A DNA stretch of 64,000 bases from Pseudomonas sp. GTDB lineage: Bacteria; Pseudomonadota; Gammaproteobacteria; Pseudomonadales; Pseudomonadaceae. The notes below the pieces were generated by a model. That model was not told the DNA's origin and did not search any database. It was given only the letters and a program-made list of their open reading frames with translations. The position numbers and the translations under genes are program-made. This document shows positions 9,523-18,130 of this stretch, in pieces (position 1 is the first letter of the stretch; the number at the start of each line of letters is the position of its first letter). The DNA lies in contig NZ_JAUXXP010000054.1 in the NCBI RefSeq assembly GCF_030684895.1, forward strand, positions 62,001 to 126,000, given 5' to 3'.

Positions 9523-9804
9523 ATGTCCAACTCCAAAGTCGAAGTGGTCATCACCTACTGCACGCAATGCCAGTGGCTGCTGCGCGCCGCCTGGCTAGCG
9601 CAGGAGCTGCTGTCGACCTTTACCGATGATCTGTCCAGGGTTTGCCTGGAGCCCGGAACGGGCGGGGTATTTCGCATCACCTGTGATGGCGTGCAGATCT
9701 GGGAGCGCAAGGCCGATGGCGGTTTCCCCGAGGCCAAGGTGCTCAAGCAGCGCTTGCGCGATCATATTGATCCGGCGCGCGATCTGGGCCACAACGACCG
9801 CTGA
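9523..9804 (+). CDS. SelT/SelW/SelH family redox protein (Cys form)
   Basis: A 93-residue thioredoxin-like protein of the Rdx family. The active site is CTQC at about residues 13-16, so a Cys-x-x-Cys pair replaces the Cys-x-x-Sec of selenoprotein W. The GGVFRITCDGVQIWERKADGGFPE segment is typical of the family. The ATG at 9523 follows GGTGAG by 7 nt; the frame is open from 9475 but without a ribosome site. A terminator separates it from the FimV-like gene, so it probably has its own promoter. The physiological substrate is unknown. Confidence 0.88.
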   Translation: MSNSKVEVVITYCTQCQWLLRAAWLAQELLSTFTDDLSRVCLEPGTGGVFRITCDGVQIWERKADGGFPEAKVLKQRLRDHIDPARDLGHNDR

Positions 9805-9826
9805 GCGTTGTTGAGGAACGCTTGGA

Positions 9827-10678
9827 TCACTTGGCCATCCGCGCCGAAATAAAGATCGCGCTGACAATCAGCAGGCCGCCGGCGAGCATGCGCAGGGTCG
9901 GCACTTCGCTAAACAGTAACCAGGCGAAGGCGATTCCGTAAATCGGCTCCAGGGCGAAAATCACCGCCGTGGTGCGCGCCTTGAGTACCCGCAGGCTGGC
10001 GACGAATAGGCTGTGTGCCAGGCCCGTGCAGAAGATCCCGAGCATGGCCATCCACAACCAATCCTGAGCCTGCACGCTGGGCAGCGTCGGCCAGGCCAGC
10101 GGCAGGAATACCAACAGCACGGTGAGGTTCTGGTACAGCGCCGCCTGCACTGGCTCGACGCCACGGGTGCTGGCGCGGTTGAGCAGCGACAACAGGGCGA
10201 ACAGCAGGCCGGACAGCACGGCCCAAAGCAGGCCGCTGGTGGCCGGGCTGCTGAGGTCGAAATCCGGGGTGACCAGCACCAGGCCCAGGCACACCAGTAT
10301 CACCATGGCGTACTCGATCGGCCGGGTGCGCTCACGGAACAGCAGCCCCTCCAGCAGCACGGTAAAGGCCGGAAAGCTGGCAAAACCGAGGGTGGCGATG
10401 GCCACGCCGGAGATATGCACGGCCTCGAAAAAACTCCACCAGTGACCGCCAAGCAGCAAGCCACCGAGGGCCAGCAGGCTGGTCTGACGCAAGCCAAGGC
10501 GGACCAGGCGAGCGTTGCTGATCAGCTTAGCGAACAGCAGCAAGGCCGCCACGGCGAACACCGCGCGGCCGGCGGAGATCATCTGCGGGGTGGTGTTGGC
10601 CAGCTTGCCGAAGATGCCCGATAGGCCAAACAGCAGAGCACCCAGATGGATGGCCCACAGCGCATTACGTTGATTCAT
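9827..10678 (-). CDS. EamA/DMT family transporter
   Basis: A 283-residue inner-membrane protein with about ten hydrophobic segments in two EamA repeats (first repeat from NALWAIHLGALLFGLSGIFG, second from SGLLWAVLSGLLFALLSLL). It is a drug/metabolite transporter of unknown substrate, likely an exporter. The ATG at 10678 overlaps the stop codon of a 20-codon ORF (ATGA) that has the better ribosome site, so translation is probably coupled. The same frame runs upstream to 10723, but that extension overlaps the small ORF and has no ribosome site. It converges with the Rdx gene (22 bp apart). Confidence 0.85.
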   Translation of the reverse strand: MNQRNALWAIHLGALLFGLSGIFGKLANTTPQMISAGRAVFAVAALLLFAKLISNARLVRLGLRQTSLLALGGLLLGGHWWSFFEAVHISGVAIATLGFASFPAFTVLLEGLLFRERTRPIEYAMVILVCLGLVLVTPDFDLSSPATSGLLWAVLSGLLFALLSLLNRASTRGVEPVQAALYQNLTVLLVFLPLAWPTLPSVQAQDWLWMAMLGIFCTGLAHSLFVASLRVLKARTTAVIFALEPIYGIAFAWLLFSEVPTLRMLAGGLLIVSAIFISARMAK

Positions 10679-10737
10679 GCCAGGCGCGCGCCGTTGGGTA
10701 GCGGTTTGTCGAAATCCTGCCATTCGATGTATTGCAT
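10675..10737 (-). CDS. 20-residue upstream ORF coupled to the EamA gene
   Basis: ATG at 10737 is preceded 8 nt upstream by a strong GAGGAG ribosome site. The peptide is MQYIEWQDFDKPLPNGARLA and its TGA overlaps the EamA ATG. The downstream transporter has no convincing ribosome site of its own, so this ORF probably loads ribosomes for it. It could be a regulatory leader peptide or a remnant of a lost gene; sequence alone cannot decide. Confidence 0.55.
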   Translation of the reverse strand: MQYIEWQDFDKPLPNGARLA

Positions 10738-10794
10738 AGGCGACTCCTCGATTCTGCCGGGCAGTCTAGGTGCCTATCTGTGCCCCTGTCTGTC

Positions 10795-11595
10795 TCAGGA
10801 ATCGCGGGTTTTGTCGCCAGGCTCTCGTCGATGGGGGCCGGCGAGTAAGTCAGTGCGGCGCAGTTGCCGAGGCGTAACGCCGAGATGCCGCGACAGCGCG
10901 GCGCTAAAGGCGCTTTGTGAGCTGTAGCCGACCCGCGCAGCGATCTCGCCAATCGCCAGGTTGCTGCCCTGCAGCAGCTGGCGCGCCAGCTGCAGGCGAC
11001 GGCTGCACACGTAGTCCATCGGCGTTTGTCCGGTTTCATCAAGAAAGCGGGCGTGAAAACGCGCCGTCGAGAGGCCGGCTAGACGCGCCAGATCGGCCAC
11101 CTGCAGCGGGTGTGCGGCATGCTGGTCGATATACGCATCCAACACCGCCAGCGGCAGGCGACTGGCTGCATGGGCAGTAATCGCGCCATTGGCCAGGCTG
11201 GCCAAGAGCAGGGCGGCGCCTTGTTGGGCAATCACCGGGTCATTGATCGGGCTGGCGGCCAGCCAGCTGACCAGCTGACTCTGCGCGGGACTCAGGCTGA
11301 CGGCGGCGGGTTTTTCCAGCAAGCGGCGCGTGGCATCCAGATGCCGGCCCAGCTGTTGTTGCAGCCAACCTTCGCAAGGTACGTCGAGCACCAGGCAGTG
11401 ACTGCCGTCTTTGCTGCCACAGGCGTGCTGCGCAGCGCTAGGCACCACAGCCAGGGTCTGGCGTTTCACCTGGCTGCCTTGGCCGGCCACCTCGAATTCC
11501 AGCAGGCCGCTCAGGCCAAACACCAGCTGCGCGTGGTCATGGCTGTGGCTGAGCCGTTCATGGCTGTAGTGACGCAATGAGAGCAGCGAAGACAT
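10795..11595 (-). CDS. AraC family transcriptional regulator (cupin N-terminus)
   Basis: A 266-residue regulator. The N-terminal half is a cupin-like ligand domain (SHSHDHAQLVFGLSG near residues 16-30). The C-terminal half has two helix-turn-helix motifs: VADLARLAGLSTARFHARF and IGEIAARVGYSSQSAFSAAL, with the family GVTPRQLR ending. AAGGAG lies 7 nt before the ATG. It is upstream of and co-oriented with the small ORF and EamA transporter (57 nt gap), so it is a likely local regulator of that exporter. On the other side it is divergent from plcP. Confidence 0.9.
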   Translation of the reverse strand: MSSLLSLRHYSHERLSHSHDHAQLVFGLSGLLEFEVAGQGSQVKRQTLAVVPSAAQHACGSKDGSHCLVLDVPCEGWLQQQLGRHLDATRRLLEKPAAVSLSPAQSQLVSWLAASPINDPVIAQQGAALLLASLANGAITAHAASRLPLAVLDAYIDQHAAHPLQVADLARLAGLSTARFHARFLDETGQTPMDYVCSRRLQLARQLLQGSNLAIGEIAARVGYSSQSAFSAALSRHLGVTPRQLRRTDLLAGPHRREPGDKTRDS

Positions 11596-11638
11596 GGTGG
11601 GCTCCTTGATCGGCCAGCCAGTTTATACCCTTTAGGGG

Positions 11639-11678
11639 CTGTCACCGAATTGCCACGGCGCTGTCATGCACCTTTCAC
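11639..11678 (+). promoter_or_regulatory. Double Pho box (PhoB binding site) upstream of plcP
   Basis: Four 7-bp repeats with exactly 4-bp spacers: CTGTCAC (11639), TTGCCAC (11650), CTGTCAT (11661) and CTTTCAC (11672). The known PhoB consensus is CTGTCAT-N4-CTGTCAT, so this is two complete Pho boxes in tandem on an 11-bp period. It ends 42 nt before the plcP ATG, where PhoB would replace the -35 element. Confidence 0.9.
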
Positions 11679-11720
11679 CACGCCTGCGCAGACTCGAGCA
11701 AACCCAGCCGGAGGTCGTCC

Positions 11721-12539
11721 ATGACCAGCGCCCAGCTCGCCAAGCCCAGCCGCAAGCAACGTGTCCGTACCCTGTGGATTTCCGATGTGCACCTGGGCAC
11801 CCGGGATTGTCAGGCCGAACACCTGGCCGCGTTTCTCAAACGCTATCAGACCGACAAGATCTACCTGGTCGGCGACATCATCGACGGCTGGAAGCTGCGC
11901 AGCGGGGTGTACTGGCCGCAGTCGCACAGCAACGTGATCCGCCGCCTGCTGACCATGAGCAAGCGCGGCACCGAGGTGATCTACGTCACCGGCAACCATG
12001 ACGAATTCCTGCGTCGCTACTCCAGCCTGATGCTCGGTAATATCCAGCTGGTCGACGAGGCCGAGCACCTCACTGCCGATGGCCGTCGCCTGCTGGTGAT
12101 TCACGGTGACCAATTCGATGTGATCACCCGTTATCACCGCTGGCTGGCCTTTCTCGGCGACTCGGCCTATGGCTTCACCCTGACCCTCAACCGCTGGCTG
12201 AATTTCTGGCGCAGCCGCTATGGCTATGGCTATTGGTCGCTGTCGGCGTACCTCAAGCACAAGGTCAAGAGCGCGGTGAATTTCATCAGCGACTTTGAAG
12301 AGGCCATCGTCCATGAGTGCGCCAAGCGTGGCTTCAATGGCGTGATTTGCGGGCATATCCACCATGCGGAAATCCGCCCGATGGGTGAGGTCGAATACAT
12401 GAATTGCGGCGACTGGGTGGAGTCCTGCACGGCGCTGATTGAGCACCTGGATGGCAGCATCGAGTTGTATCGCCTGGCCGATGATCAGGCGCGTCAGCTG
12501 CAGGCGGCCCCGATTGTGGCTGCCGAGCCGGTCCTGTGA
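11721..12539 (+). CDS. plcP: PlcP-like metallophosphoesterase (COG2908), phosphate-starvation phospholipid remodelling
   Basis: A 272-residue calcineurin-type phosphoesterase with the full metal-ligand set: SDVHLG (D/H), GDIIDGW, GNHDEF, HGDQFD and GHIHHAE. The family COG2908 also holds LpxH, so automatic naming as UDP-2,3-diacylglucosamine diphosphatase is likely. However, the overlap with a GT4 gene and the tandem Pho boxes upstream fit PlcP, the phospholipase C that releases diacylglycerol from membrane phospholipids under phosphate limitation. The pair corresponds to P. aeruginosa PA3219-PA3218, followed in both by cyaB. GGAGG precedes the ATG by 7 nt. Its stop overlaps the next start (GTGA). 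Confidence 0.85.
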   Translation: MTSAQLAKPSRKQRVRTLWISDVHLGTRDCQAEHLAAFLKRYQTDKIYLVGDIIDGWKLRSGVYWPQSHSNVIRRLLTMSKRGTEVIYVTGNHDEFLRRYSSLMLGNIQLVDEAEHLTADGRRLLVIHGDQFDVITRYHRWLAFLGDSAYGFTLTLNRWLNFWRSRYGYGYWSLSAYLKHKVKSAVNFISDFEEAIVHECAKRGFNGVICGHIHHAEIRPMGEVEYMNCGDWVESCTALIEHLDGSIELYRLADDQARQLQAAPIVAAEPVL

Positions 12540-13567
12540 GGATTCTGATCGTCTCTGACGCCTGGTCACCGCAGGTCAATGGTGTGGTCACCAGCCTGCA
12601 GGCGTTGATCAGCGAACTGCGGGGTTTGGGGCATCAGGTCAAGCTGCTGTCGCCAGCGGATTTTCGTGCGTTGCCATGCCCCAGTTACCCGGAAATTCCG
12701 CTGGCGTGGAACCTCTGGCGGGTTGGCCCGGCGATTCGCGCGTTTCAGCCGGACTGCGTACACCTGGCCACCGAAGGCCCGTTGGGTTGGGCGGCGCGAC
12801 GCTGGCTAAGCAAACGCGGGCTGGCGTTCTCCAGCGCCATCCATACGCGCTTTCCCGAATACGTGCACACCCGCTGGCCCTGGGTGCCACTGCGCTGGGG
12901 GTATGCCTTTCTGCGCGCATTTCATCGGCCCAGCCAGGCGGTGCTGGTGACCACCGAGCGCATGCGTGAGGAGTTTGCCGGCTGGGGCTTCAAACGCCTG
13001 GTGCTGTGGCGCAAGGGTGTTGATACGCGGCTGTTTCGCCCTGCCGTAACGCCGCCATGTCTGGCTGAGCCGATCTTTCTGTATGTCGGGCGGATTGCGC
13101 CGGAGAAGAATATCGAGGCGTTTCTCGCCCTCGATCTGCCGGGGCAGAAGCATGTAGCCGGCGATGGGCCGCAGCGCGAGGCATTGCAGGCGGCCTATCC
13201 GCAGGTGCGTTTTCTCGGCTATCAGCATGGCCAGGCGTTGGCCGAAGTTTTTCAGAACGCCAGCGTGCTGGTGTTCCCCTCGCGTACCGATACCTACGGT
13301 TTGGTGATGCTCGAAGCCCTGGCGTGTGGCACACCGGTGGCGGCATTTCCGGTAGCCGGGCCGTTGGATGTGCTGCAGGCGGGCGTTAGCGGGGTCATGC
13401 ATGAGGACTTGCGCGCGGCCTGTGTGGCGGCCTTGAGCCTGGATCGCGCGCGTTGCGCCGAGTTGGCCGCGCGGCAATCCTGGCGTGCCTCGGCGCTGGA
13501 GTTTCTGGCGCAGCAGCCGCTGCTCGATGGTGAGCTGTGCTTGCAGGCCCAGGTGGGCGCTACATGA
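12536..13567 (+). CDS. agt1: GT4 glycosyltransferase, Agt-like glycoglycerolipid synthase
   Basis: A 343-residue GT-B glycosyltransferase of family GT4 (MgtA-like). It has the N-terminal SDAWSPQVNGVVTSLQ acceptor motif, a central FLYVGRIAPEKN donor-domain start, and the EX7E region as SRTDTYGLVMLEALACGTPV. It overlaps plcP by four bases. It is expected to glycosylate the diacylglycerol that PlcP makes, replacing phospholipids with glycolipids when phosphate is scarce. Sugar specificity cannot be read. The GTG start is fixed by the overlap. Its end overlaps the end of convergent cyaB by 8 bp. Confidence 0.83.
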   Translation: MRILIVSDAWSPQVNGVVTSLQALISELRGLGHQVKLLSPADFRALPCPSYPEIPLAWNLWRVGPAIRAFQPDCVHLATEGPLGWAARRWLSKRGLAFSSAIHTRFPEYVHTRWPWVPLRWGYAFLRAFHRPSQAVLVTTERMREEFAGWGFKRLVLWRKGVDTRLFRPAVTPPCLAEPIFLYVGRIAPEKNIEAFLALDLPGQKHVAGDGPQREALQAAYPQVRFLGYQHGQALAEVFQNASVLVFPSRTDTYGLVMLEALACGTPVAAFPVAGPLDVLQAGVSGVMHEDLRAACVAALSLDRARCAELAARQSWRASALEFLAQQPLLDGELCLQAQVGAT

Positions 13568-14948
13568 TCACCTTGTCGCGCAGCTTATCGGCTGCCTGAC
13601 TGAGGGCCTGGATAACCTTTTCCTTGTCGAAGTTCTGGATGCCGTTGGTGTCCAGGTACATGGAAAAGCCGGGTAGTTCGTGCTCGACATAGCTGGAGGT
13701 GGCGCCCAGGTCGCGGCGAAAATCCACCACCTGATAGATCTGCACCGGGCGGGTAAAACCCTTGACGTTGATCTGGCCCTTGTCGCGGCACATGATCACG
13801 TCCTTGATCAGCGAATAGGTCTCGTGGGAGATCAGGATTTCACCGGATTCGGCGGCACTTTCCAGGCGGCTGGCGAGGTTCACGTCGCGGCCGATGATGG
13901 TGTAGTCCATGCGCGTATCGGCGCCGAAGTTGCCCACCGTGCAGTAACCGGTGTTCAGCCCCATGCGAATTTCCAGCGGTTTGGTGATGCCCTGGGCGCG
14001 CCACTGCTGGCGTAACACCTTCATATGTTTGCGCATGGCGATGGCCATGGATACGGCATTCACCGCGTCCTTCTTTGCGCCTTTGCTGCTGGGGTCACCA
14101 AAGAACACCATCACGCAGTCACCGATGAATTTGTCGATGGTGCCGCCGTATTTCAGGCAGATCTTCGACATTTCATTGAGGTAGGTATTGAGCAGGTCGG
14201 TCAGGGCTTCGGCTTCCAGTTCCTCGGACAGCTCGGTAAAGCCCTTGATATCGGAGAAGAACACCGTGAGCTTCTTGCGCTGGGTTTCCAGGCGCACGCT
14301 TTTTTTGCCGGTGAAGATCGATTCCCACACCTGCGGTGACAGGTACTTGGCCAGGTTACGCGCCAGGCGTGCGGCTTTTTCCTGTTCGCGGGTGATTTCG
14401 CTGCGCACCTGTGCCAGGCGCAGGCCCTGTTGGTGCACGAAGTAGGCGGTGATGCAGATATACAGGGTGGTGAAAAAGATGCTGACCGTTGCCACCAGCG
14501 GTGGGGTGTTGAAGTTCGGCTTGACCTGGAACAGCGCTGCACAAAATACCGCGCCGCTCAGGGCAATCAGCGATGCTAGGGCGAGGTGACGTACGCCACC
14601 GATGACCAGTGAGCTGAACAGCAGAATCAGCAGCGACATCAGGCTGGGAACCACCGAGAAACCGAGTAGCGCCAGCGCACCGCCAGAGTGCAACGCGTCA
14701 ATAAATAGCAGGCTGAGGGTGGTGCGTTGCGGATGCTCGCGTTTGAAACGCAGGCTCAGGTGGTGCGCAAGGTGCGGATAGAGCAGGGCGTAGGGCACCA
14801 TCCAGAGAATGTCGTAGCCGAAATGCTGGGTGTAGGTGCCGGCGGCAATACTGGCGGCGATGGCGATATAGGCCAGGACGCGGGAGTAGTACTCACGCAG
14901 CGGTGGCGCGGGCAGTGCGGAAATTCGGGGGGCGCTTTTGACATTCAT
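13560..14948 (-). CDS. cyaB: Membrane class III adenylate cyclase CyaB (MASE2 + CHD)
   Basis: CyaB makes cAMP from ATP; in P. aeruginosa it is the main source of cAMP for Vfr-dependent virulence. The 462-residue protein has an N-terminal MASE2 membrane domain (about six spans, residues 15-190) and a class III cyclase domain. Visible there are both metal Asp residues (FFSDIKGFT and FIGDCVMVFFG), the purine-selecting Lys in GGTIDKFIGD, and the transition-state Asn/Arg in RDVNLASRLESA. The reading frame is open to 15284, but the added part is out of family. The ATG at 14948 gives the family length (P. aeruginosa 463). Confidence 0.95.
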   Translation of the reverse strand: MNVKSAPRISALPAPPLREYYSRVLAYIAIAASIAAGTYTQHFGYDILWMVPYALLYPHLAHHLSLRFKREHPQRTTLSLLFIDALHSGGALALLGFSVVPSLMSLLILLFSSLVIGGVRHLALASLIALSGAVFCAALFQVKPNFNTPPLVATVSIFFTTLYICITAYFVHQQGLRLAQVRSEITREQEKAARLARNLAKYLSPQVWESIFTGKKSVRLETQRKKLTVFFSDIKGFTELSEELEAEALTDLLNTYLNEMSKICLKYGGTIDKFIGDCVMVFFGDPSSKGAKKDAVNAVSMAIAMRKHMKVLRQQWRAQGITKPLEIRMGLNTGYCTVGNFGADTRMDYTIIGRDVNLASRLESAAESGEILISHETYSLIKDVIMCRDKGQINVKGFTRPVQIYQVVDFRRDLGATSSYVEHELPGFSMYLDTNGIQNFDKEKVIQALSQAADKLRDKVIM

Positions 14949-15118
14949 CCGATGGGACAATCCCTGCTGCTCGTCTGGCGCCTCTGCTGGGCGCCTGGGT
15001 GGCGCACCGTGCCGGCTGCGCAAAATAAGCCAGGGATCATAACCAAGCCCACCGCAACCGCCAAGCGCGGCAGCCGAACGGCAGCGCCGTCTGTGCCAGC
15101 GGTCGCCGGGGCGGGCTG

Positions 15119-15436
15119 TTAAAACTTGATGCGCCCGGTAAAGGCATCCTTGAGCATCACCCAATCGCCCATCAGTGAGTAGAGCGGGTAATCGAAGGTG
15201 GCGGGGCGGTTTTTCTCGAAAACAAAGTGACCGACCCAGGCAAAGCCATAGCCCAGTAACGGGATGGCCAGCAGCCACAGCCACTGCTGAGTGACCAAGG
15301 CATAGCCCAACACGCAGAGCACCAACAGGCTGCCGACATAGTGCAGGCGGCGGCAGGTGGCGTTGCTGTGCTCCTGCAGGTAATAGGGGTAGAACTCGGC
15401 GAAGCTGCTGTAGCGTTCGTGGGTTTTAGTGCTCAT
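15119..15436 (-). CDS. DUF962 / Mpo1-like membrane protein
   Basis: A 105-residue protein of the DUF962 (YGL010w/Mpo1-like) family. The motifs are FAEFYPYYLQEHSNATCRRLHYVG, two central hydrophobic spans, and WVGHFVFEKNRPATF. Eukaryotic Mpo1 is an iron-dependent dioxygenase of alpha-oxidation of 2-hydroxy fatty acids, and the conserved His residues (YLQEHSN, RLHYVG, GHFVFEKN) are present; activity of the bacterial form is inferred. GAGGAG lies 8 nt before the ATG at 15436. It is upstream of cyaB in the same direction, with a 170-bp gap. Confidence 0.85.
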   Translation of the reverse strand: MSTKTHERYSSFAEFYPYYLQEHSNATCRRLHYVGSLLVLCVLGYALVTQQWLWLLAIPLLGYGFAWVGHFVFEKNRPATFDYPLYSLMGDWVMLKDAFTGRIKF

Positions 15437-15593
15437 CGGGGGGGCTCCTCTTATTCTTTTGAGCGCCACCAGGCTTGCGGCTGTGGCGGCTTACTTGCAG
15501 TCTAGGTTGACTGACGCGCTGGGCCACTGACATTAGGTGCCAGTTTAGTATCCTTCTGTCGCCCTTTTTGCTGACTGAAAATAAGAAAACGCC

Positions 15594-16595
15594 ATGAGCG
15601 AACGCACCACTTCATCCAGTTGGGCCTCGGGCATTGTCGCGGCCCTGGAGCTTGGCGGGGTTGATTGCCACAGTCTGTTTGCCCAGCTGGGCCTCGACTA
15701 TGCCGCCTTGACCGACCCCGATGCGCGCTTTGCCCAGGACGGCATGACCCGGCTCTGGCACCTGGCCGTGCAGGCCTCCGGTAACCCGGCGATTGGCCTG
15801 AATATGGCGAAAATTCTGCGGCCAGCGTCTTTCAACGTGGTGGGCTATGCGGTGATGAGCAGCCGCAATCTGCAGGAAGGTTTTGCCCGCCTAGTGCGTT
15901 ATCAGCGGATTATTGGCGAGGGCGCCGACCTCAGCTTTCATCCCACTGCGCAGGGTTATGAAATGCTCCTGGCGATTCATGGTGACCGGCTACCGTCAGC
16001 ACGGCAGAGCGCGGAAGCCTCGCTGGCACATTCATTGGCATTCTGCCGCTGGCTGACCGGCAAGCCGCTGCGTCCGCGGCTGGTTAGCCTGATGGGGCCG
16101 GCTCCGGAGGATCTGGCGCCTTATGAGGACGTATTCCAGTGCCCGCTGAAATTCAACGCCGAGCACTATGCCTTGCTGTTCGAGCGGGCCGATCTGGATG
16201 CACCGCTGCCGTCGGCCAACGAGGCGCTGGCGCAGCTGCATGACCGGTTTGCCGGTGATTACCTGGCGCGCTTTACCGGTACGCGGGTGACCCATCAGGT
16301 GCGGCAGGTGTTATGCCGCCTGCTGCCTCAGGGCGAGCCCAAGCGGGAAACTGTGGCGCAGGCGTTGCTACTGTCCGAGCGCACCTTGCAGCGGCGTTTG
16401 CAGGATGAAGGCACCAGCTACCAGCACCTGCTGGATGACACGCGCCGCGAGCTGGCCGGTCAGTATCTGGGCCAGGCCAACCTGACCTTGCTGGAAATTT
16501 CCTACTTGCTGGGCTTTTCCGACCCGAGCAACTTCTTCCGCGCCTTCCGCCGCTGGTTTGACACCACGCCGGGTGAGTACCGAGCGCGCTTGTAG
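15594..16595 (+). CDS. AraC family transcriptional regulator (Arabinose_bd/OruR type)
   Basis: A 333-residue regulator with the ornithine-utilisation-regulator-like N-terminal domain (about residues 15-205, with NMAKILRPASFNVVGYAVMSS) and a C-terminal AraC domain (VAQALLLSERTLQRRLQDEG and LLEISYLLGFSDPSNFFRAFRRWFDTTPGEYR). The ligand is unknown. It faces convergently into the first trkH gene (8 bp between stops) and is divergent from the DUF962 gene. It occupies the same neighbourhood as an AraC regulator near PA3215 in P. aeruginosa. Confidence 0.9.
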   Translation: MSERTTSSSWASGIVAALELGGVDCHSLFAQLGLDYAALTDPDARFAQDGMTRLWHLAVQASGNPAIGLNMAKILRPASFNVVGYAVMSSRNLQEGFARLVRYQRIIGEGADLSFHPTAQGYEMLLAIHGDRLPSARQSAEASLAHSLAFCRWLTGKPLRPRLVSLMGPAPEDLAPYEDVFQCPLKFNAEHYALLFERADLDAPLPSANEALAQLHDRFAGDYLARFTGTRVTHQVRQVLCRLLPQGEPKRETVAQALLLSERTLQRRLQDEGTSYQHLLDDTRRELAGQYLGQANLTLLEISYLLGFSDPSNFFRAFRRWFDTTPGEYRARL

Positions 16596-16603
16596 CAGCG
16601 CGC

Positions 16604-18058
16604 TTAGTGTCGCCAGAACGCCGGCAGCATCAGTACCAATACCGTCAGGATCTCCAGGCGCCCCAGCAGCATGCCGAAGGTTAGCAGCCATTTTGCGGTG
16701 TCCGGCAGACTGGAGAAGTTACCTGCCGGGCCGATGATCGGGCCCATGCCGGGGCCGACGCCGGAGACGGTGCTGGCCGCACCGCTGAGTGCGGTGATCC
16801 AGTCCAGCCCACAAAGCGTCAGGCCTAGGGCCAGCACGGCAATGGTGATGGTGAAGAAGAACGAGAAGGTCAGAATCGAGCGGACGATGTCTTCATCCAG
16901 GTGATGGCGGTTGTACTGCTGCTTGATCACCGCGCGCGGATGGATCAGCTGCATCAGGTTGGCCCTGAGCAGCACGTAGGCGACCTGGAAGCGGAAGATC
17001 TTCAAGCCGCCCGCCGTCGAGCCCGAGCAGCCGCCGATAAACCCCAGGTAGAAGAACAGCATGCCGGCAAAGCCGCCCCACAGCGTGTAATCGCCGAGGG
17101 CAAAGCCGGTGGTGGTCATGATCGAGGTGGTGTTGAACGCCACGTGGCGAATGGCTTCCAGCCAGTGCAGTTCGGTGCTCAGGTAATACCAGGTGCCAAG
17201 CAGCAGCCAGGTGCTCAGCAAAATGCCGAGAAAGCCGCGTACCTGCTGGTCCCTGATCAACGCCTTGTAGTTGCCGCGCAACATTGAGGCAAACAGCACA
17301 AACGGCACGCTGCCGAGAATCATCAGCACGATGGTGACCCAATGCACGGCCGGCTCGGTCCATTTACCGACTGATTGGTCCGAGGTGGAAAAGCCACCGG
17401 TGGCGATGGCCGACATGGTGTGGTTGATCGCATCAAACAGCCCCATGCCCGCCGTCCACAGCGCCAGGCAGCCGAGCAGGCTGATGCCCAGGTAGGCCGC
17501 GATCATGTACTTGGCGACCATGTGCGAGCGCGGCATGATCTTTTCGGAGCGGTCCGAGGATTCGGTCTGGAACAGGCGCATACCACCGATACGCAGCATC
17601 GGCAGAATCGCCACAGCCATGGCGATAAAGCCGATCCCGCCGAGCCAGTGCAGCAGCGAACGCCAGATCAGAATGCCCGGCGACATGCTATCCAACCCGC
17701 TCAGCACCGTGGCGCCGGTGGCGGTGATGCCCGATATGCTTTCAAACACCGCGTCGGTCATGCCCACATGCAGGGAAAACATAAACGGCAGCGAGGCGAA
17801 AAGGCCCACCAGTACCCAGCTGGACACCGTCAGCAGGTACATGTCACGTGGGCGCAATTGCACATCTTTGGGCCGGCCCTGGGCAATCATCGCGATGCCG
17901 GCGATAAAGGTGATCAGGCTGGACCAGAGAAAAGCGTTGAGTTCGTTAGGCCGCGCAAACAGCACCAGGGTCAGCATGGGCACGGCCATGCTGACCGCCA
18001 AGGTCAGCAGAAAAATGCCATTGATAAACGCGATGATCCGTAAGGTCGGCCAAGCCAT
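16604..18058 (-). CDS. trkH: TrkH family potassium uptake protein, copy 1
   Basis: A 484-residue inner-membrane K+ transporter subunit with about ten spans and four pore loops: SGITATGATVLSG, SAIATGGFSTSD, TTTGFALGDY and ASTVSGVGPGMG. It normally needs the cytoplasmic NAD-binding TrkA. It is a tandem paralogue of the next gene; the two are the same length and align throughout. Loop 1 (ATGAT) and loop 4 (SGVGPGMG) depart from the usual TTGST and NNxGPGLG forms, while the other copy keeps the usual residues. It may therefore differ in ion selectivity or gating. Confidence 0.93.
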   Translation of the reverse strand: MAWPTLRIIAFINGIFLLTLAVSMAVPMLTLVLFARPNELNAFLWSSLITFIAGIAMIAQGRPKDVQLRPRDMYLLTVSSWVLVGLFASLPFMFSLHVGMTDAVFESISGITATGATVLSGLDSMSPGILIWRSLLHWLGGIGFIAMAVAILPMLRIGGMRLFQTESSDRSEKIMPRSHMVAKYMIAAYLGISLLGCLALWTAGMGLFDAINHTMSAIATGGFSTSDQSVGKWTEPAVHWVTIVLMILGSVPFVLFASMLRGNYKALIRDQQVRGFLGILLSTWLLLGTWYYLSTELHWLEAIRHVAFNTTSIMTTTGFALGDYTLWGGFAGMLFFYLGFIGGCSGSTAGGLKIFRFQVAYVLLRANLMQLIHPRAVIKQQYNRHHLDEDIVRSILTFSFFFTITIAVLALGLTLCGLDWITALSGAASTVSGVGPGMGPIIGPAGNFSSLPDTAKWLLTFGMLLGRLEILTVLVLMLPAFWRH

Positions 18059-18130
18059 CTAAGCGGGTTCCGTTGCATAAGTAGCAAGAGTCTAGGTTGT
18101 CGGGTTGGCTTATCGCCGGGCCGATTTCAC

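Noticed and set aside
14949..15284. N-terminal extension of cyaB
   Set aside because: It would overlap the DUF962 gene, encodes Arg/Pro-rich text unlike the family, and the shorter start gives the P. aeruginosa length.
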